Notes: a model not told the origin generated them from the sequence alone. Positions 26,901 to 35,582 are shown, numbered from the stretch's first letter. The stretch is DNA of 42,056 nt from Bdellovibrionales bacterium (GCA_005808505.1 SYLX01000186.1:1-42056); one strand, 5' to 3'. Numbers and translations are program-made.

Positions 26901-29860
26901 CCGAGGCCCGCACCACTTAAATTCACGGTGATGGGGTTGATTGCGTTCGTCACTTTTGGCGTAGGTGTTGAACCATCTAGCGTGTTGATCTTGAAAGGAC
27001 CTACGCAGACCGAAGTTTTCGAAACGGGAGTTGCGGGAGTCGCGGGCGCCGTGATTTTCAAAGCCGAAGGCGAGATGCCGATCGGAAGAGCCGTCGAATC
27101 GGCCATCGCACCTGAGGGATCACGAATGATGATGCTCAAGTTCTCGGCCGCTGAGTCTCGGAAGTAAATTTGAATCGACGATTGGCTAGCGGGAACACGA
27201 ACGATTGAATTCGTCTGACCGCTGCCGCAACCCGGAGCCGTATAGAAATAACCTGTTGTACTCCCGCTGAGTCCGATGATGTTCAAGGGAGTTTCCGCAG
27301 GGGCGGGAACCGCGTTACCTTGCGCATCACGTAGCGTGATCGTGTAGGCAGTCGTCGAGCAACGGCCTGCAACAACGGCCGAAGGACCCGTGAATTGGAT
27401 GTTCGAAGCGAGAATTTTAACGGGTTGTAAGCTCGACGAAGTCGTGAGTGTACCCGAGGCGTCGCCGACCGACAAATTCATCGTCTCCGCTTTAGGATCT
27501 TTGAGGTAAATAATCGTTGTATAGGTCGTTCCCGAAGCGACCGGGAGCGTGATGTTCATCGGATCGATTTCGACGTTACAAGCCGCATCCGAGTAGATCT
27601 TGGCTGCCGAGCCGCCAAGGCCCGTGATCGAAACCGTTTGGGCGGTGAAGAGGGGACCTGCCTGTCCGTTATTACCGGTAGGCGTGATGATGATTTGCGG
27701 CGAACACTTATCCGCAACGACGCTCATGGGCGTATTTGCAGGAGCAGGCGCCGGCATCACTGCAGACAGCGTCACTTTATTCGGATGCGACTTCACCGTG
27801 ATCGTCGCCGGAGTGATCGGGCTTGTGGGTGATGATTCGGCAATCGTGATGTTCGAAGCTTCAGCTTTGGGATTCAAAGCGTAGAAGGTCTTCTTGCTCG
27901 TGCCTGGAGAGTAAGTTGCGTTAAATGCTCCCGAGCAGTTACTACCCGAGAAGATCTGCATGCCACCAAGACCAGAGAAGGCGATCGTCGTTGAAACACG
28001 TGCGTTAGCCGGGTTGTTCCCGTTGTCGTGGAGTTCCACGGAGTAAGGACCCGAGCAGGTGCCTGAAGGAATATTTTCTGGCCCCGCTACGAAAATCTTC
28101 GCAGGTTCACCAGAAGTGATGTTGAAGCTGTTGCTGAAAGCTGCGCTCAACGGAGCGGAAGTCGCTTGAAGCTTGTAGCCAGTTTGCGACTTCGAAACGC
28201 CGAGATCCATGAATACGGCTTCGCCCATCGCGGCCGTGACCGAAGTCGTACCCGTGAGGATCGCACCTACGTTGTTGGAGGCGATGAACATATCGACTTG
28301 TGCCGATGCCGACACGCCATCCAGAACGCGGTTGCCTTGCGCATCTTGAACGTGAACGCGAATCGTAGAGAGACCAAAGGGCCCCGCAGGCGAGTTCGTC
28401 GGCTGAACGAAGAACGCAAGTTTCGCCGCAGGTCCTGGTTTGAACGGCGCGGGAGTCGTCACCGCGGTTAAGCCTGCAGGCGACGAGATTGAAAGCACGC
28501 GGGGAGTGACGGAGTCCGCATAAACAGAAGCGATTGTACCCGTAGCTTCACCCGCTGCATTTGTCGCAACCGTGGGTTGAACGATCGTGTCACCAGGGTA
28601 ATTGGACGTGAAGGTCGGTTTAACGCCGGCAACGGGGTTACCGAATTGGTCTTTCAACGTGATCTTCACATCGTACTGTTGTGCGCCGTTTGCAAGAAGC
28701 GGCGAATTCGGCGGAACTTCAGGCGTGATCCCGATTCTTGAGTTATCCGGAGAAACCGTCCCGTTCGTGATCGCGAAATCAGCTGAGTCAACCGTCAGTG
28801 CTGCCGAGCCGAGATCCGGGTCTTGCGACTGCGTATCGGGTTTTGCGGCCGTAAGGATCTTGATCCCTGATTCTTGGATGTTGAGTCCCGCGAACGTCGC
28901 GACACCTTTTACGGCCTGAGCTTGCGCTGTTCCGCGTAGTGTACCGATCGTGGGCGAGTTGTTCGAGATGGTGAGCGTAATGATCGCCTTGGAATCTGGG
29001 CCTGCGCTTACGACCGTGCCGTTCGCGTCTTTAATCGTGATGACGGGTTGAACCGGGAAAGGCGCGCCAGACGCAGAGCTTCCGGGTTGCTTCGTGAATT
29101 CGAGTGAAGCCGCTTTCCCCATGGGAGTGAACGAAGTTGTGACCGAGTTGTTATCAACGAAGCCGTTCACCACGAGGGCCGCGCGACACTTGTACTGAAC
29201 ACCAGCCGTGAGATCGGTGAGAACCGCTGACGTTTGCAGAACGTCGCGAACAGTCGCCATCAAATCCCACTCAGTGCTTGCTCCGACTTGGCAATAGACG
29301 CGAATTTCGTCGGCGTCTGAACCATTCGAAAAAGGGATGAGGGCGGTTGAGCTCGATTGAACTTGTGCAGTTAAAACGCCCGCGTACGGAATCGCGGGAA
29401 CGTCGATCATGTTGTAGTCTTCTTTTTGATCTTCGGTTACGGCACGCACGCGAATGGCGTAGAACGCTTGCGATTGAAGACCCGTGAGCTGAGTTTCCGA
29501 GAGCGGGGCGCTGACCGTTTTCAAAAGTTTAGGTTGGAACTTGAGGCGAGCGTCGTAGATGTTGTAGGCGACAACTTTCTCATCTGTGGTGGCGTTCCAC
29601 GTAACCTTGATCTTCGTAGCACCTGTTGTCGTTGCCGTCACGGCGCCGTTAAAGCCCGCGAACTTCGGACCGGTGTCCTTGATCGTTTCGACTGGTTTGG
29701 ATGAATCTTTCGGTAGACACGCCGTCAGCGCCAAGAGAGCGGAAGTTGCGAAAACAACAAACAAACTTTGTTTTTGTCGCGAGCTTCTCTTCTCGGTTGG
29801 AGTGCGGAAAGAAAGGCCCGGATCCGTAACAGGATTTAGACACTCTTTCTGAGTTTTCAC
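23927..29860 (-). CDS. Giant NHL-propeller and Ig-domain lipoprotein
   Basis: A 1977-aa lipoprotein, first gene of the operon. The GTG at 29860 is preferred: GAGAGGTGG lies just upstream, and the lipobox LTAC follows a basic N-terminus. Order of domains: a fibronectin-III domain (about 50-140), several Ig/invasin-like domains including a Big_1-type one (about 240-480) and Cys-containing beta repeats (about 600-1060), then NHL/6-bladed-propeller-like repeats (about 1100-1977). The propeller repeats share VDxxxHRVLKFxxxTG and GWIGR blocks and eight inserts of the form C(x)nTPGWCxGG, each with a Cys pair. NHL proteins bind ligands rather than catalyse. An extracellular binding function is inferred; the target is unknown. 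Confidence 0.86.
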   Translation of the reverse strand: MKTQKECLNPVTDPGLSFRTPTEKRSSRQKQSLFVVFATSALLALTACLPKDSSKPVETIKDTGPKFAGFNGAVTATTTGATKIKVTWNATTDEKVVAYNIYDARLKFQPKLLKTVSAPLSETQLTGLQSQAFYAIRVRAVTEDQKEDYNMIDVPAIPYAGVLTAQVQSSSTALIPFSNGSDADEIRVYCQVGASTEWDLMATVRDVLQTSAVLTDLTAGVQYKCRAALVVNGFVDNNSVTTSFTPMGKAASLEFTKQPGSSASGAPFPVQPVITIKDANGTVVSAGPDSKAIITLTISNNSPTIGTLRGTAQAQAVKGVATFAGLNIQESGIKILTAAKPDTQSQDPDLGSAALTVDSADFAITNGTVSPDNSRIGITPEVPPNSPLLANGAQQYDVKITLKDQFGNPVAGVKPTFTSNYPGDTIVQPTVATNAAGEATGTIASVYADSVTPRVLSISSPAGLTAVTTPAPFKPGPAAKLAFFVQPTNSPAGPFGLSTIRVHVQDAQGNRVLDGVSASAQVDMFIASNNVGAILTGTTSVTAAMGEAVFMDLGVSKSQTGYKLQATSAPLSAAFSNSFNITSGEPAKIFVAGPENIPSGTCSGPYSVELHDNGNNPANARVSTTIAFSGLGGMQIFSGSNCSGAFNATYSPGTSKKTFYALNPKAEASNITIAESSPTSPITPATITVKSHPNKVTLSAVMPAPAPANTPMSVVADKCSPQIIITPTGNNGQAGPLFTAQTVSITGLGGSAAKIYSDAACNVEIDPMNITLPVASGTTYTTIIYLKDPKAETMNLSVGDASGTLTTSSSLQPVKILASNIQFTGPSAVVAGRCSTTAYTITLRDAQGNAVPAPAETPLNIIGLSGSTTGYFYTAPGCGSGQTNSIVRVPASQSSIQIYFRDSAAENLSIIIRDPSGAMADSTALPIGISPSALKITAPATPATPVSKTSVCVGPFKINTLDGSTPTPKVTNAINPITVNLSGAGLGGTFYQDTGCVTPVTQYLFATGQNEKQFWFKGQYPATSLTFTATDQGSILTAATYNWSVTAAKAFLGTAGTMIQPDGTLYWFQKNFNPVAARMDGPDGAKEVKFDPAKQNMYMVDPSRHRVLKFDYIAKKYVGWIGRHYKWGGIGVNGSNLSDPSNSECANTVNDAAVPGWCVGGQSRNGNPANGGLEYPEAVAADADYIYVTNRWSHSVHRYRATTGRFDGWIGGVSSTPTAIGTNGPGTCTSTNANLPTPGWCKGGNSYNVATVPGNADSRFRDPRAIAVDDNYLYVGSYGSILRFNKVDGSPAGWIGRVYNVNPSGGAPNCTTTGNGSTTPGWCEGGSWQAGDPRTGAVDHPTGLQIVPTATGNKLFVTHHGNNQPVGKYDLATGAWEGVFVQGLAGPWSIASDANYIYIADSSRLLMYSHTANLEGWIGKVANPSAMSGFPGCGTLTINENTPGWCIGGSAKNGMDENAFHNLSSVDLDGQGNLITGQGANFPAIKSFKVTTGEYNGQLAQLSLSPREWSNDAVSFAGYNGYDDHSSFQPVGLHAENGALYQVDQEAGRVKKLDSALGSVIGWVGAITSRPTGGDASCLSANPMGPSPAWCLGSYFQPRYMGQTFVNHATDGVFKVPTYVTGDKNGYLYVVDSEAHRILRFNSTTGASAGWIGRINASPTGSYPGSSGCTGATGQTPGWCTGGSSQAGSGDGNMYYPSAITYASGNLYVVDNYNNRVLSFNATSGVFNGWIGRVTGGTPTGCSLASSGGSTPVNHSVGWCKGGTPHTTTTHFTGDRGGSFRFHWNNYSSRGGIATDGTHLYIVNHGNYRIDKWTLSGQFVGAAPTRVNNFTNTWINLANPAAPSSTDAARNTLSTATNGWNCDAPVGLWTDSTSQIYGTTNDLCGYNNSVVWKMARDTGTMIGWQGGISFNTNGQPTGGEAGCQGATGITPGWCQGGGNNAGFVLGMFTNSLNGVTGDAHYVYLTDENTMRVTRIPK

Positions 29861-30034
29861 TTGTGCCACCTCTCGAAAAACGTACAACGCCGGTTAACTT
29901 CTCGGCTTAATTGAAGAAGTTCATGAGGACGTGGCCTTGATTTCAAAATGAGAAAAACAGAAGTTGCGCGGACTTAGGCGTGAGTCGAGGTTCGTGAGCG
30001 AACGGTTGTGAACGTCTCGATTTAGGACGAGGGA
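29861..30034. other. Leader of the giant lipoprotein operon
   Basis: The 174-bp gap between the outer-membrane protein stop and the operon start must hold the operon promoter. An inverted repeat AACTTCT...AGAAGTT is visible on the minus strand close to the start codon. I could not define -35/-10 boxes, and no T-run terminator for the upstream gene is seen. Confidence 0.3.
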
Positions 30035-31387
30035 CTAGATAGAAAGACCTAGCTTCACCGAAAGTTGATGAAGTCTGACGGGAATTTCGGGTTCAGGTCG
30101 GTAGAAATATCCGCTGTACGAGAATCCCAGCTCGAGACGGTGCGAGTCCGAAATGAGACGGCTCCATGCAAGACTTAGGTTTAGCGCAAGGGAATTGAAA
30201 GTATAAAACTCGGAAAGCCCGATGAAGCGAGCTTCGCCAACCCAAGCCGCAACGGGGCTCACTAAGACGCGGCGACGCCAGCCGATCTCGGGGGCGAGCA
30301 AGTTCGAGAACCCAAACGGGCTTCCGTAGTTGAACATCGTGATATAGCTAGCACCGACCAAGAGCTGGTTCTGCACGCGGCCGTAGGGGTCGGGATCAAA
30401 TTGGTAAGTCCCATCTAATTTCGCTTCAAGAAGCTGCGGTCCGCGATCCACGGGACTCGCGATAAGCGTGAGAACCGTGAGATCCATATTGGCGATGAGG
30501 CCAATGCGAGAATAGAGATCGGATTCCGCGGTCAGTTTCTTTTCGGGCGAGTTGTAACGAGCCGACAAGAGTCCGCTGATGGAGCGATATTCTCCGAAGC
30601 CTTTTTGGGCGTAACTCAAAAAACTTGTACCGACGGAAAGGAGAATCTGGTCCCACGCATTGACGACTTTGAATTCCATCGCTTCGGGAGCGTAGATGTA
30701 GAGCGCTTCGTTTTCGCGCTCGCCGTTAGGACCAACGGCCGTAAGGTTCATCTTATTGATGCGACCTTTGAGGTGCGCGTGGATCGAGAACGTCGTTTTC
30801 CCCTCATCGAAGACGACCGGAGTCGCGCCTTCGATGAGAAGCTTCCAACCTTGTCGCTCAAATTTTCCGCGGATGGTGACGGTCGGGCGAAGCTCATCTT
30901 TTTTCGCTACGAGAACGATCGGGAGGCGACTCTCAGTCAAAGAAAAGTTCTTGATCAGAAACTCGTTCGATTTTCTGCGGAGAACATGCGCAACCCAAAC
31001 CGTTCGCTGAATGTTGGTTGTTCCGGGGGCCGTTGTGACTTCGGCTTTGTTCTCCGGTCCTTGCGGAGGACGAAACCCTTGGCGAGGAGCTCGCGGTTGC
31101 GTTGGACCCGGAGCAGGCGCCGTTTGTCCGGGCACATAGGGGACACCAACAGGAGGGTTCGCTCCGGGGAGAGCAGCTGGTGGAGCGGCTGGCGTCGGCG
31201 TTGGTGCAGGAGCCTGTGCACTCGAGGGCTGAGGTTCCGCTGCAGAGGGTGCCGTGATCAAGGGCTCGGCGACTTCGTCAGGAGCACCGGGCGTCTCTTG
31301 CGCTTGCGCAAAAGATGTCGAGAGCGTCAGCCCGAGGATCACCACGGAAGAAAGAACGGAACCACATTTCTTTTGGCTGAAGCGCAT
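30035..31387 (-). CDS. Outer-membrane protein with Pro/Ala-rich linker and C-terminal barrel
   Basis: A 450-aa protein with a signal peptide (ending AQA, about residue 30), a Pro/Ala/Gln-rich linker (about 35-115) and a beta-rich part. Residues about 130-240 look like a soluble beta domain (HVLRRKSNEFLIKNF, RGKFERQGWKLLIEG). The last 200 residues have alternating strands typical of a barrel: DQILLSVGTSFLSYAQ, QNQLLVGASYITMFNY, SLALNLSLAWSRL and the end LHQLSVKLGLSI. It is encoded last in a run of four minus-strand envelope genes. The Pro-rich linker could cross or bind peptidoglycan. No known family recognised. No Shine-Dalgarno is clear before the ATG. Confidence 0.75.
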   Translation of the reverse strand: MRFSQKKCGSVLSSVVILGLTLSTSFAQAQETPGAPDEVAEPLITAPSAAEPQPSSAQAPAPTPTPAAPPAALPGANPPVGVPYVPGQTAPAPGPTQPRAPRQGFRPPQGPENKAEVTTAPGTTNIQRTVWVAHVLRRKSNEFLIKNFSLTESRLPIVLVAKKDELRPTVTIRGKFERQGWKLLIEGATPVVFDEGKTTFSIHAHLKGRINKMNLTAVGPNGERENEALYIYAPEAMEFKVVNAWDQILLSVGTSFLSYAQKGFGEYRSISGLLSARYNSPEKKLTAESDLYSRIGLIANMDLTVLTLIASPVDRGPQLLEAKLDGTYQFDPDPYGRVQNQLLVGASYITMFNYGSPFGFSNLLAPEIGWRRRVLVSPVAAWVGEARFIGLSEFYTFNSLALNLSLAWSRLISDSHRLELGFSYSGYFYRPEPEIPVRLHQLSVKLGLSI

Positions 31388-31447
31388 GATTCAGGCTTGC
31401 AAAAAAGAGAGGCGAAAGCAACGGCCGGTAGGTCTGGTCGCAGCCAA

Positions 31448-31470
31448 GAGTCGCTAGCGTCTAGCGACTC
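31448..31470. repeat. Perfect 10-bp inverted repeat between the LysM and outer-membrane genes
   Basis: GAGTCGCTAG/CTAGCGACTC with a 3-nt loop, followed by a smaller CTTGAA...TTCAAG repeat next to the LysM stop. No T-run follows on either strand. It may be a processing site, an mRNA stabilising stem or a factor-dependent pause between two genes of one transcript. Confidence 0.55.
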
Positions 31471-31494
31471 ACGAGTCTTGAATGTTCGTTCAAG

Positions 31495-32493
31495 TTAATT
31501 TGTTTGAGTCTCAGTCGGAGTGGTGGGCATTTCAACCGGAGCTGGGCCGACGACGGGTGCCGAAGCTTCAGCCGGTGCAGACGGTGCCGCAGGAGCTGCT
31601 TCGACGGCAGGAGCCGGGGCTTTTTCAGGAGCCGGTGCTGCTTTCGGCGGAAGGGCCGCCGGCTTCTTCGAAGCCGGAACTCGCGGTGCCGGTCCAGCGC
31701 CGTTGCGCGGAGACTTGCGACCTAGCAACTGCTTGGGTCCTTGGTTTGGATTTGACGTGAGGTCCTGGTAATAAAGCGTAAAGCCCGCGTAGATTTTGTT
31801 CGGGTCGCGAATGAGTTGGCGGTTGTTCATCCACAAGTCTTTCCAGTGAACCGGAGTGTTGTAGAGGCCACGGGAAATTTTCACAAGCGTATCGCCGCGA
31901 CGGATCAGGTAGGGTTGACCGTTTCGCTCGATCACGACGTATTCAACGCCCTTGATCACGAGAGTCGCGCCGATCGGAAGTGAATTGAAATTCGCGATCT
32001 TACCTTTGTTCGCGTTGAGAATCTCGCGCCAGCGATAAACGTTTCCGTATTTCTCAAACGAAATTTTCATCAACGTGTCGCCGGTTTTCACGACGTACTT
32101 CTGATCTTTCCCGTTTCCAGAACCTTTGCCGGCGCCGCCTTTTCCAACGCGACGGGGAGCTGCATCCGCCGCTTCCGATCCAGGAGCCGAGAACAAAGCT
32201 TGATCCGAGTTTTCACCAGGCGCACCGGCGACCGGAGTGCCGTCAGGATTCGTAGCTTGCCATCCATCAGAAGATTGGACCGGCTGACCATTTGCGATCT
32301 TTTTGATGTCATCGGCGATTTCGATCGGAAGCGGAACCGGCATTGCGTCTGCCGAAGCAACCGCCCGGAAACCGGGTTGTCCCGTCGCTTGCCCATCGGG
32401 CTTCGAAGAGAAGAAGGAACAGCCAGCGAGCAGGAGCGTAGGGAGCGTCGCCGCCAGGAGAAGAGCCGTTCTTTTGGAGAATTGAATATTCAT
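31495..32493 (-). CDS. Lipoprotein with two LysM domains
   Basis: A 332-aa lipoprotein (lipobox LAGC, Cys about 25) expected to bind peptidoglycan from the outer or inner membrane face. The first LysM is at about 132-180: YVVKTGDTLMKISFEKYGNV...ILNANK...LPIGATLVI (described in parts). A second, more divergent one is at about 194-245: YLIRRGDTLVKISRGLYN...WKDLWMNN...IYAGFTLYY. The final 75 residues are Pro/Ala-rich and disordered. No catalytic domain is attached, so it is likely an anchor rather than a hydrolase. It lies between the coiled-coil gene and the outer-membrane gene, consistent with a periplasmic link in a trans-envelope assembly (inference). Confidence 0.88.
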   Translation of the reverse strand: MNIQFSKRTALLLAATLPTLLLAGCSFFSSKPDGQATGQPGFRAVASADAMPVPLPIEIADDIKKIANGQPVQSSDGWQATNPDGTPVAGAPGENSDQALFSAPGSEAADAAPRRVGKGGAGKGSGNGKDQKYVVKTGDTLMKISFEKYGNVYRWREILNANKGKIANFNSLPIGATLVIKGVEYVVIERNGQPYLIRRGDTLVKISRGLYNTPVHWKDLWMNNRQLIRDPNKIYAGFTLYYQDLTSNPNQGPKQLLGRKSPRNGAGPAPRVPASKKPAALPPKAAPAPEKAPAPAVEAAPAAPSAPAEASAPVVGPAPVEMPTTPTETQTN

Positions 32494-32540
32494 GATAGTT
32501 CTTCCTTCACCAGACTAGTCGGTGCTTCGCAGGAGGAACT

Positions 32541-32578
32541 AAACGAAGAAAGAGTCGAGCTTCCGAAAGCTCGACTCT
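32541..32578 (-). terminator. Strong hairpin after the coiled-coil gene
   Basis: A perfect 12-bp stem, AGAGTCGAGCTT/AAGCTCGACTCT, with a 4-nt loop (TCGG on the minus strand), 10 bp past the coiled-coil stop. The minus strand continues TTCTTCGTTT, so it can terminate or attenuate transcription before the LysM gene. The loop may be especially stable, like UUCG-type loops. Confidence 0.7.
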
Positions 32579-32588
32579 CGTCGGTGGA

Positions 32589-35522
32589 TCATTCTAGATC
32601 TTTGACTGGGCTTTCCCACTGAACGCGGACGTCTTCGAGCGGAGCTTTTTGCGTAGCTACGCGAGCCGGAGTTGCGGCCTCGACTTTCGCCGGAGGAGGC
32701 GGAGGAACAGGGGCCATCTTCGCGCCTTGGTGAAGCTTCTCGAGGTTCTTCACTTGTTGCTCAAAGTGTTTCTCGGCACCTGCCAAGATCGAGCGTAAGA
32801 ATTCACGCTGTTCAACGAGCTGATTGATCGCGGCTTCCAAGCGCGTGCGCTCGGGGGCCATCGTCGGCATCGTCTTCAACTGAACTTCGACTTTCGAAAG
32901 CTCAAACTCTGTGACCTTCAAATAGTCGCGGAGTGGGTGAGTCCGGCTGATCATTTCGATCTCGGCCGCAATCTGCTTCGAGAAGTGAAGAACTTCGCTC
33001 TTTTCTTTCGTCAGCGCTGTTGAATAGCTGCGGAGTTGGCTCTCACGAGCCGAAAGCTGCGTTGACCAAACCTCCAAGCGCTCACGCTCGGCCTTCGCCG
33101 CAAAGTCTCTAGACTGCGTTGCCTGCGACAAAGCTTGCGAGAGTTTGGTGGCTTCGGCTTGAGCGGCTTCCGCTTGCGACTTGTAAGTCTTCACTTGCTT
33201 GCGCAAAGCTTCTACTTCGGACTCAAAACCGATCGTCGATTTCTCGTGCGACTTGCGGAGACCTTCGATCTCAGACTTGAAGTCCACGGTCGATTTTTCG
33301 AGGGTCTTGCGAAGACCCACGACTTCGAGCTCAAGGTCTACGCTAGCCTTCTTACGCTCTTCCAGAAGGGCACCTTGCTCATCGACTTTTGCTTTGAGGT
33401 CACTTGCTTGCGCGCGGGCTTCGGTCGTTTGTTTGCGTTGGTCTTCAAACGACTGGCGCAGGCTGAAGAGTTCGATTTCGAACGTGACGACTTCTTTTTT
33501 CTTTTCGTCGAGGAGAGTCGACTGCTCTTGAAGTTTCGTCTCAAGCTCTTTGTTCTGAGCGCGCAGGCGACGCTCAAGTTCAAATGCGGCCGTTTTGACT
33601 TCAGCCGTCTGGCGCTTCTGATCTTCCAAAGCTTGGCGTAGGGCAGTGGTCTCGGTCTCGAGTTCACCGCTTAGGCGCTTGCGCTCTTCGAAGGAGGCGG
33701 AAACTTCTTTGAGTTCTTCTTGCAAATCAGCCGCGATGGCCTTGGCTTCGGCCGCATGGCGCTTGTGTTCTTCAGCCGTTTGGCGAAGGGCCTTTTCCGC
33801 CATCTCGAGTTCCATGATCGCGCGTTGACGATCCACGAGGAAGCGCGATTGGTTCTCCACTTGGGTTTCAAGTTGGGTGAGACGCTCCGTCTTGCGACGA
33901 AGCTCTTCGCCCGCAATCGTGAGTTGGGTGTCGAGTTTGAACGAAGACTCTTTTTGCTCTTCAAACGCCTTTTCGAGTTGGGTGATCGTTTTCTTCGTTT
34001 CTTTGATCACGGCGACTTGAGCCGCGCGTTCATTCTTGAGGGCCAAGATTTCGGCCGCGAGACGAGATTCGACGGCGCGGAATTTTTCCGTCTCAAGTTC
34101 AAATTGCTGATGCGCGCGCATGATCTTGCGTTCAGAGGCCTGCTCAGCGCCCTCGATTTCTGCTTGTTTGGAACGGAGTTGAAGAGAGTAGTCGGTCTCC
34201 AGGCGTTTCTGGTCGGCTTCCTTCGCGCGGATTTCGATCATGTGTTCAGTTTTGAGACTCGCCACCTGGCGCTCGGAATCCATTCTCACGTGATGGAGTT
34301 CGAGCTGTTGGTTGGCGATCGTCGAACGCAACGAGTTTGCTTGTTCCTGAGCCGCCTGAAGTTGGAGGCGGTAGTCGTGGCACTCTGTGCGGAGGCGGTT
34401 GATTTCTTCGGCAAATTCTGAACGGGCGCCGCTTGCGCTCGAAGAACGATCGGTGAGAGCCTTCATGAGCTCCGAGATCTTATTTTCGTTCTCAGCACGC
34501 ATGAATTTGATCTCGGTAGCCGTCTCGGTCTGCGCTTTGTTGAGATCACGGCGGAGATCTTGAATCGTCCGATTCGCTTCGACGAGTGCTTGAGTTTGCG
34601 AGCTGATCTCGGCATTGAGTCGCGCGATCTCTTTGTTTAGCGCCGATTCTTCCGTGCGCAAGCGCTGAATTTCGAGATCTTTATTCCAAGTCTCGTCGCT
34701 CATGCGGGCGAGTTTACGATTATAATCTTCTTTTGTGCGCTCATCGGAGAAGCGGCCTTCTTTCGAGCGTTCGTTTTCCTGAGCGATTTTCGCTTCGAGA
34801 GCTTTTTGCGCTTTTTCCGCAAGCGAGGCTTGTTCAAAGAGTTTAGCTTCGATCTCGGCGCGGGTGCGCGCAAAAAGCTCGGCTTGATGAGCCAGCGTCG
34901 CTTCGTACTTTCCTTCAGTCTTGGCCAACAGTTCTTGTTGAGCCGCGATCGCGGATTGAAGACGCTTTAGGCCCTCTTCACGGATGGCGATTTCTTCTTC
35001 CAGAGTTTGGCATTCCGCTTTGAGGGCGGAAACTTGTTTTACGAGGTTTTCCTCGCTTTTCTTACGCTCAAGGAGTTCAGCGTCTTTTTCCTGCGCAAGA
35101 TCATCGAGTTGGCGCTGCGAGTGTCTAGCGAAGAACTTCATATGATCTTCTTCTTCGCGAAGCTGAGTTTGGAGCTTTTCGATCGCGCGCTTGTCTTCTT
35201 CGATTTTCTTTTTCTGCGTGTCGCAGACGTCGGTGAGGCGTGAGATTTCAGACTTCAAGTCGGCTTCGAGATCGCGAAGCTCTTTGATCTCAACGTCTTG
35301 GTTGGTGCTGATTTCCGCCGCGGTCGAGAGAGCTTGGTTGAGCACCCGAAGCTTTGAGATTCGGTCAACGAGTGCTGAGTTGCGCTCACGTAAGATGGCA
35401 ACTTCGTTTGCCGCCATGGAACCAGTCGGGGTGTGGCCCGATGTTTTGCTTGGCGCTTCGCTCTCAGTGTCGAAAGCGGTTTCGAAATCAAGCTTCGAGA
35501 ACGAAGTAGTCTGTTTGCTCAT
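32589..35522 (-). CDS. Long cytoplasmic coiled-coil protein
   Basis: A 977-aa protein with no signal peptide or membrane helix. After a polar head (1-40) nearly the whole length to about residue 925 is heptad-rich coiled coil with Glu, Lys, Gln and Leu dominating. Longer internal repeats are visible around residues 600-790, with blocks such as LRQxxEDQRKQTxEA and ELETxxxALRQ at a spacing of roughly 50 residues. The last 50 residues are Pro-rich (PPPPPAKVEAATP) and end in EDVRVQWESPVKDLE, a possible partner-binding tail. Such proteins form filaments or long scaffolds; Bdellovibrio Ccrp and myxobacterial AglZ are known examples of long coiled coils, but orthology is not claimed. GAGAGG lies about 10 nt before the ATG. 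Starts 83 bp after the GYF_2 gene. Confidence 0.85.
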   Translation of the reverse strand: MSKQTTSFSKLDFETAFDTESEAPSKTSGHTPTGSMAANEVAILRERNSALVDRISKLRVLNQALSTAAEISTNQDVEIKELRDLEADLKSEISRLTDVCDTQKKKIEEDKRAIEKLQTQLREEEDHMKFFARHSQRQLDDLAQEKDAELLERKKSEENLVKQVSALKAECQTLEEEIAIREEGLKRLQSAIAAQQELLAKTEGKYEATLAHQAELFARTRAEIEAKLFEQASLAEKAQKALEAKIAQENERSKEGRFSDERTKEDYNRKLARMSDETWNKDLEIQRLRTEESALNKEIARLNAEISSQTQALVEANRTIQDLRRDLNKAQTETATEIKFMRAENENKISELMKALTDRSSSASGARSEFAEEINRLRTECHDYRLQLQAAQEQANSLRSTIANQQLELHHVRMDSERQVASLKTEHMIEIRAKEADQKRLETDYSLQLRSKQAEIEGAEQASERKIMRAHQQFELETEKFRAVESRLAAEILALKNERAAQVAVIKETKKTITQLEKAFEEQKESSFKLDTQLTIAGEELRRKTERLTQLETQVENQSRFLVDRQRAIMELEMAEKALRQTAEEHKRHAAEAKAIAADLQEELKEVSASFEERKRLSGELETETTALRQALEDQKRQTAEVKTAAFELERRLRAQNKELETKLQEQSTLLDEKKKEVVTFEIELFSLRQSFEDQRKQTTEARAQASDLKAKVDEQGALLEERKKASVDLELEVVGLRKTLEKSTVDFKSEIEGLRKSHEKSTIGFESEVEALRKQVKTYKSQAEAAQAEATKLSQALSQATQSRDFAAKAERERLEVWSTQLSARESQLRSYSTALTKEKSEVLHFSKQIAAEIEMISRTHPLRDYLKVTEFELSKVEVQLKTMPTMAPERTRLEAAINQLVEQREFLRSILAGAEKHFEQQVKNLEKLHQGAKMAPVPPPPPAKVEAATPARVATQKAPLEDVRVQWESPVKDLE

Positions 35523-35541
35523 AGCTTAGTGCCTCTCTTCT

Positions 35542-35582
35542 GTCTCTTTTTCGGACGGTTCCGAAACGTTCTAAAGAGAGAC
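35542..35582. promoter_or_regulatory. Nested inverted repeat before the coiled-coil gene
   Basis: An inner stem TTTCGGA-CGGT-TCCGAAA (35549-35566) lies inside imperfect outer arms GTCTCTTT and AGAGAGAC. It sits between the GYF_2 stop and the coiled-coil start. No T-run follows it, so an operator or mRNA structure is more likely than a terminator. Confidence 0.4.

Noticed and set aside
30605..31498. Plus-strand frame of 297 codons opposite the outer-membrane protein
   Set aside because: Very Arg-rich with no fold; the minus-strand frame has signal peptide, linker and barrel strands.
33135..34421. Long plus-strand frames opposite the coiled-coil gene
   Set aside because: They mirror the Glu/Lys/Gln-rich codons of the minus-strand coiled coil, giving artificial Phe/Leu/Arg-rich translations.
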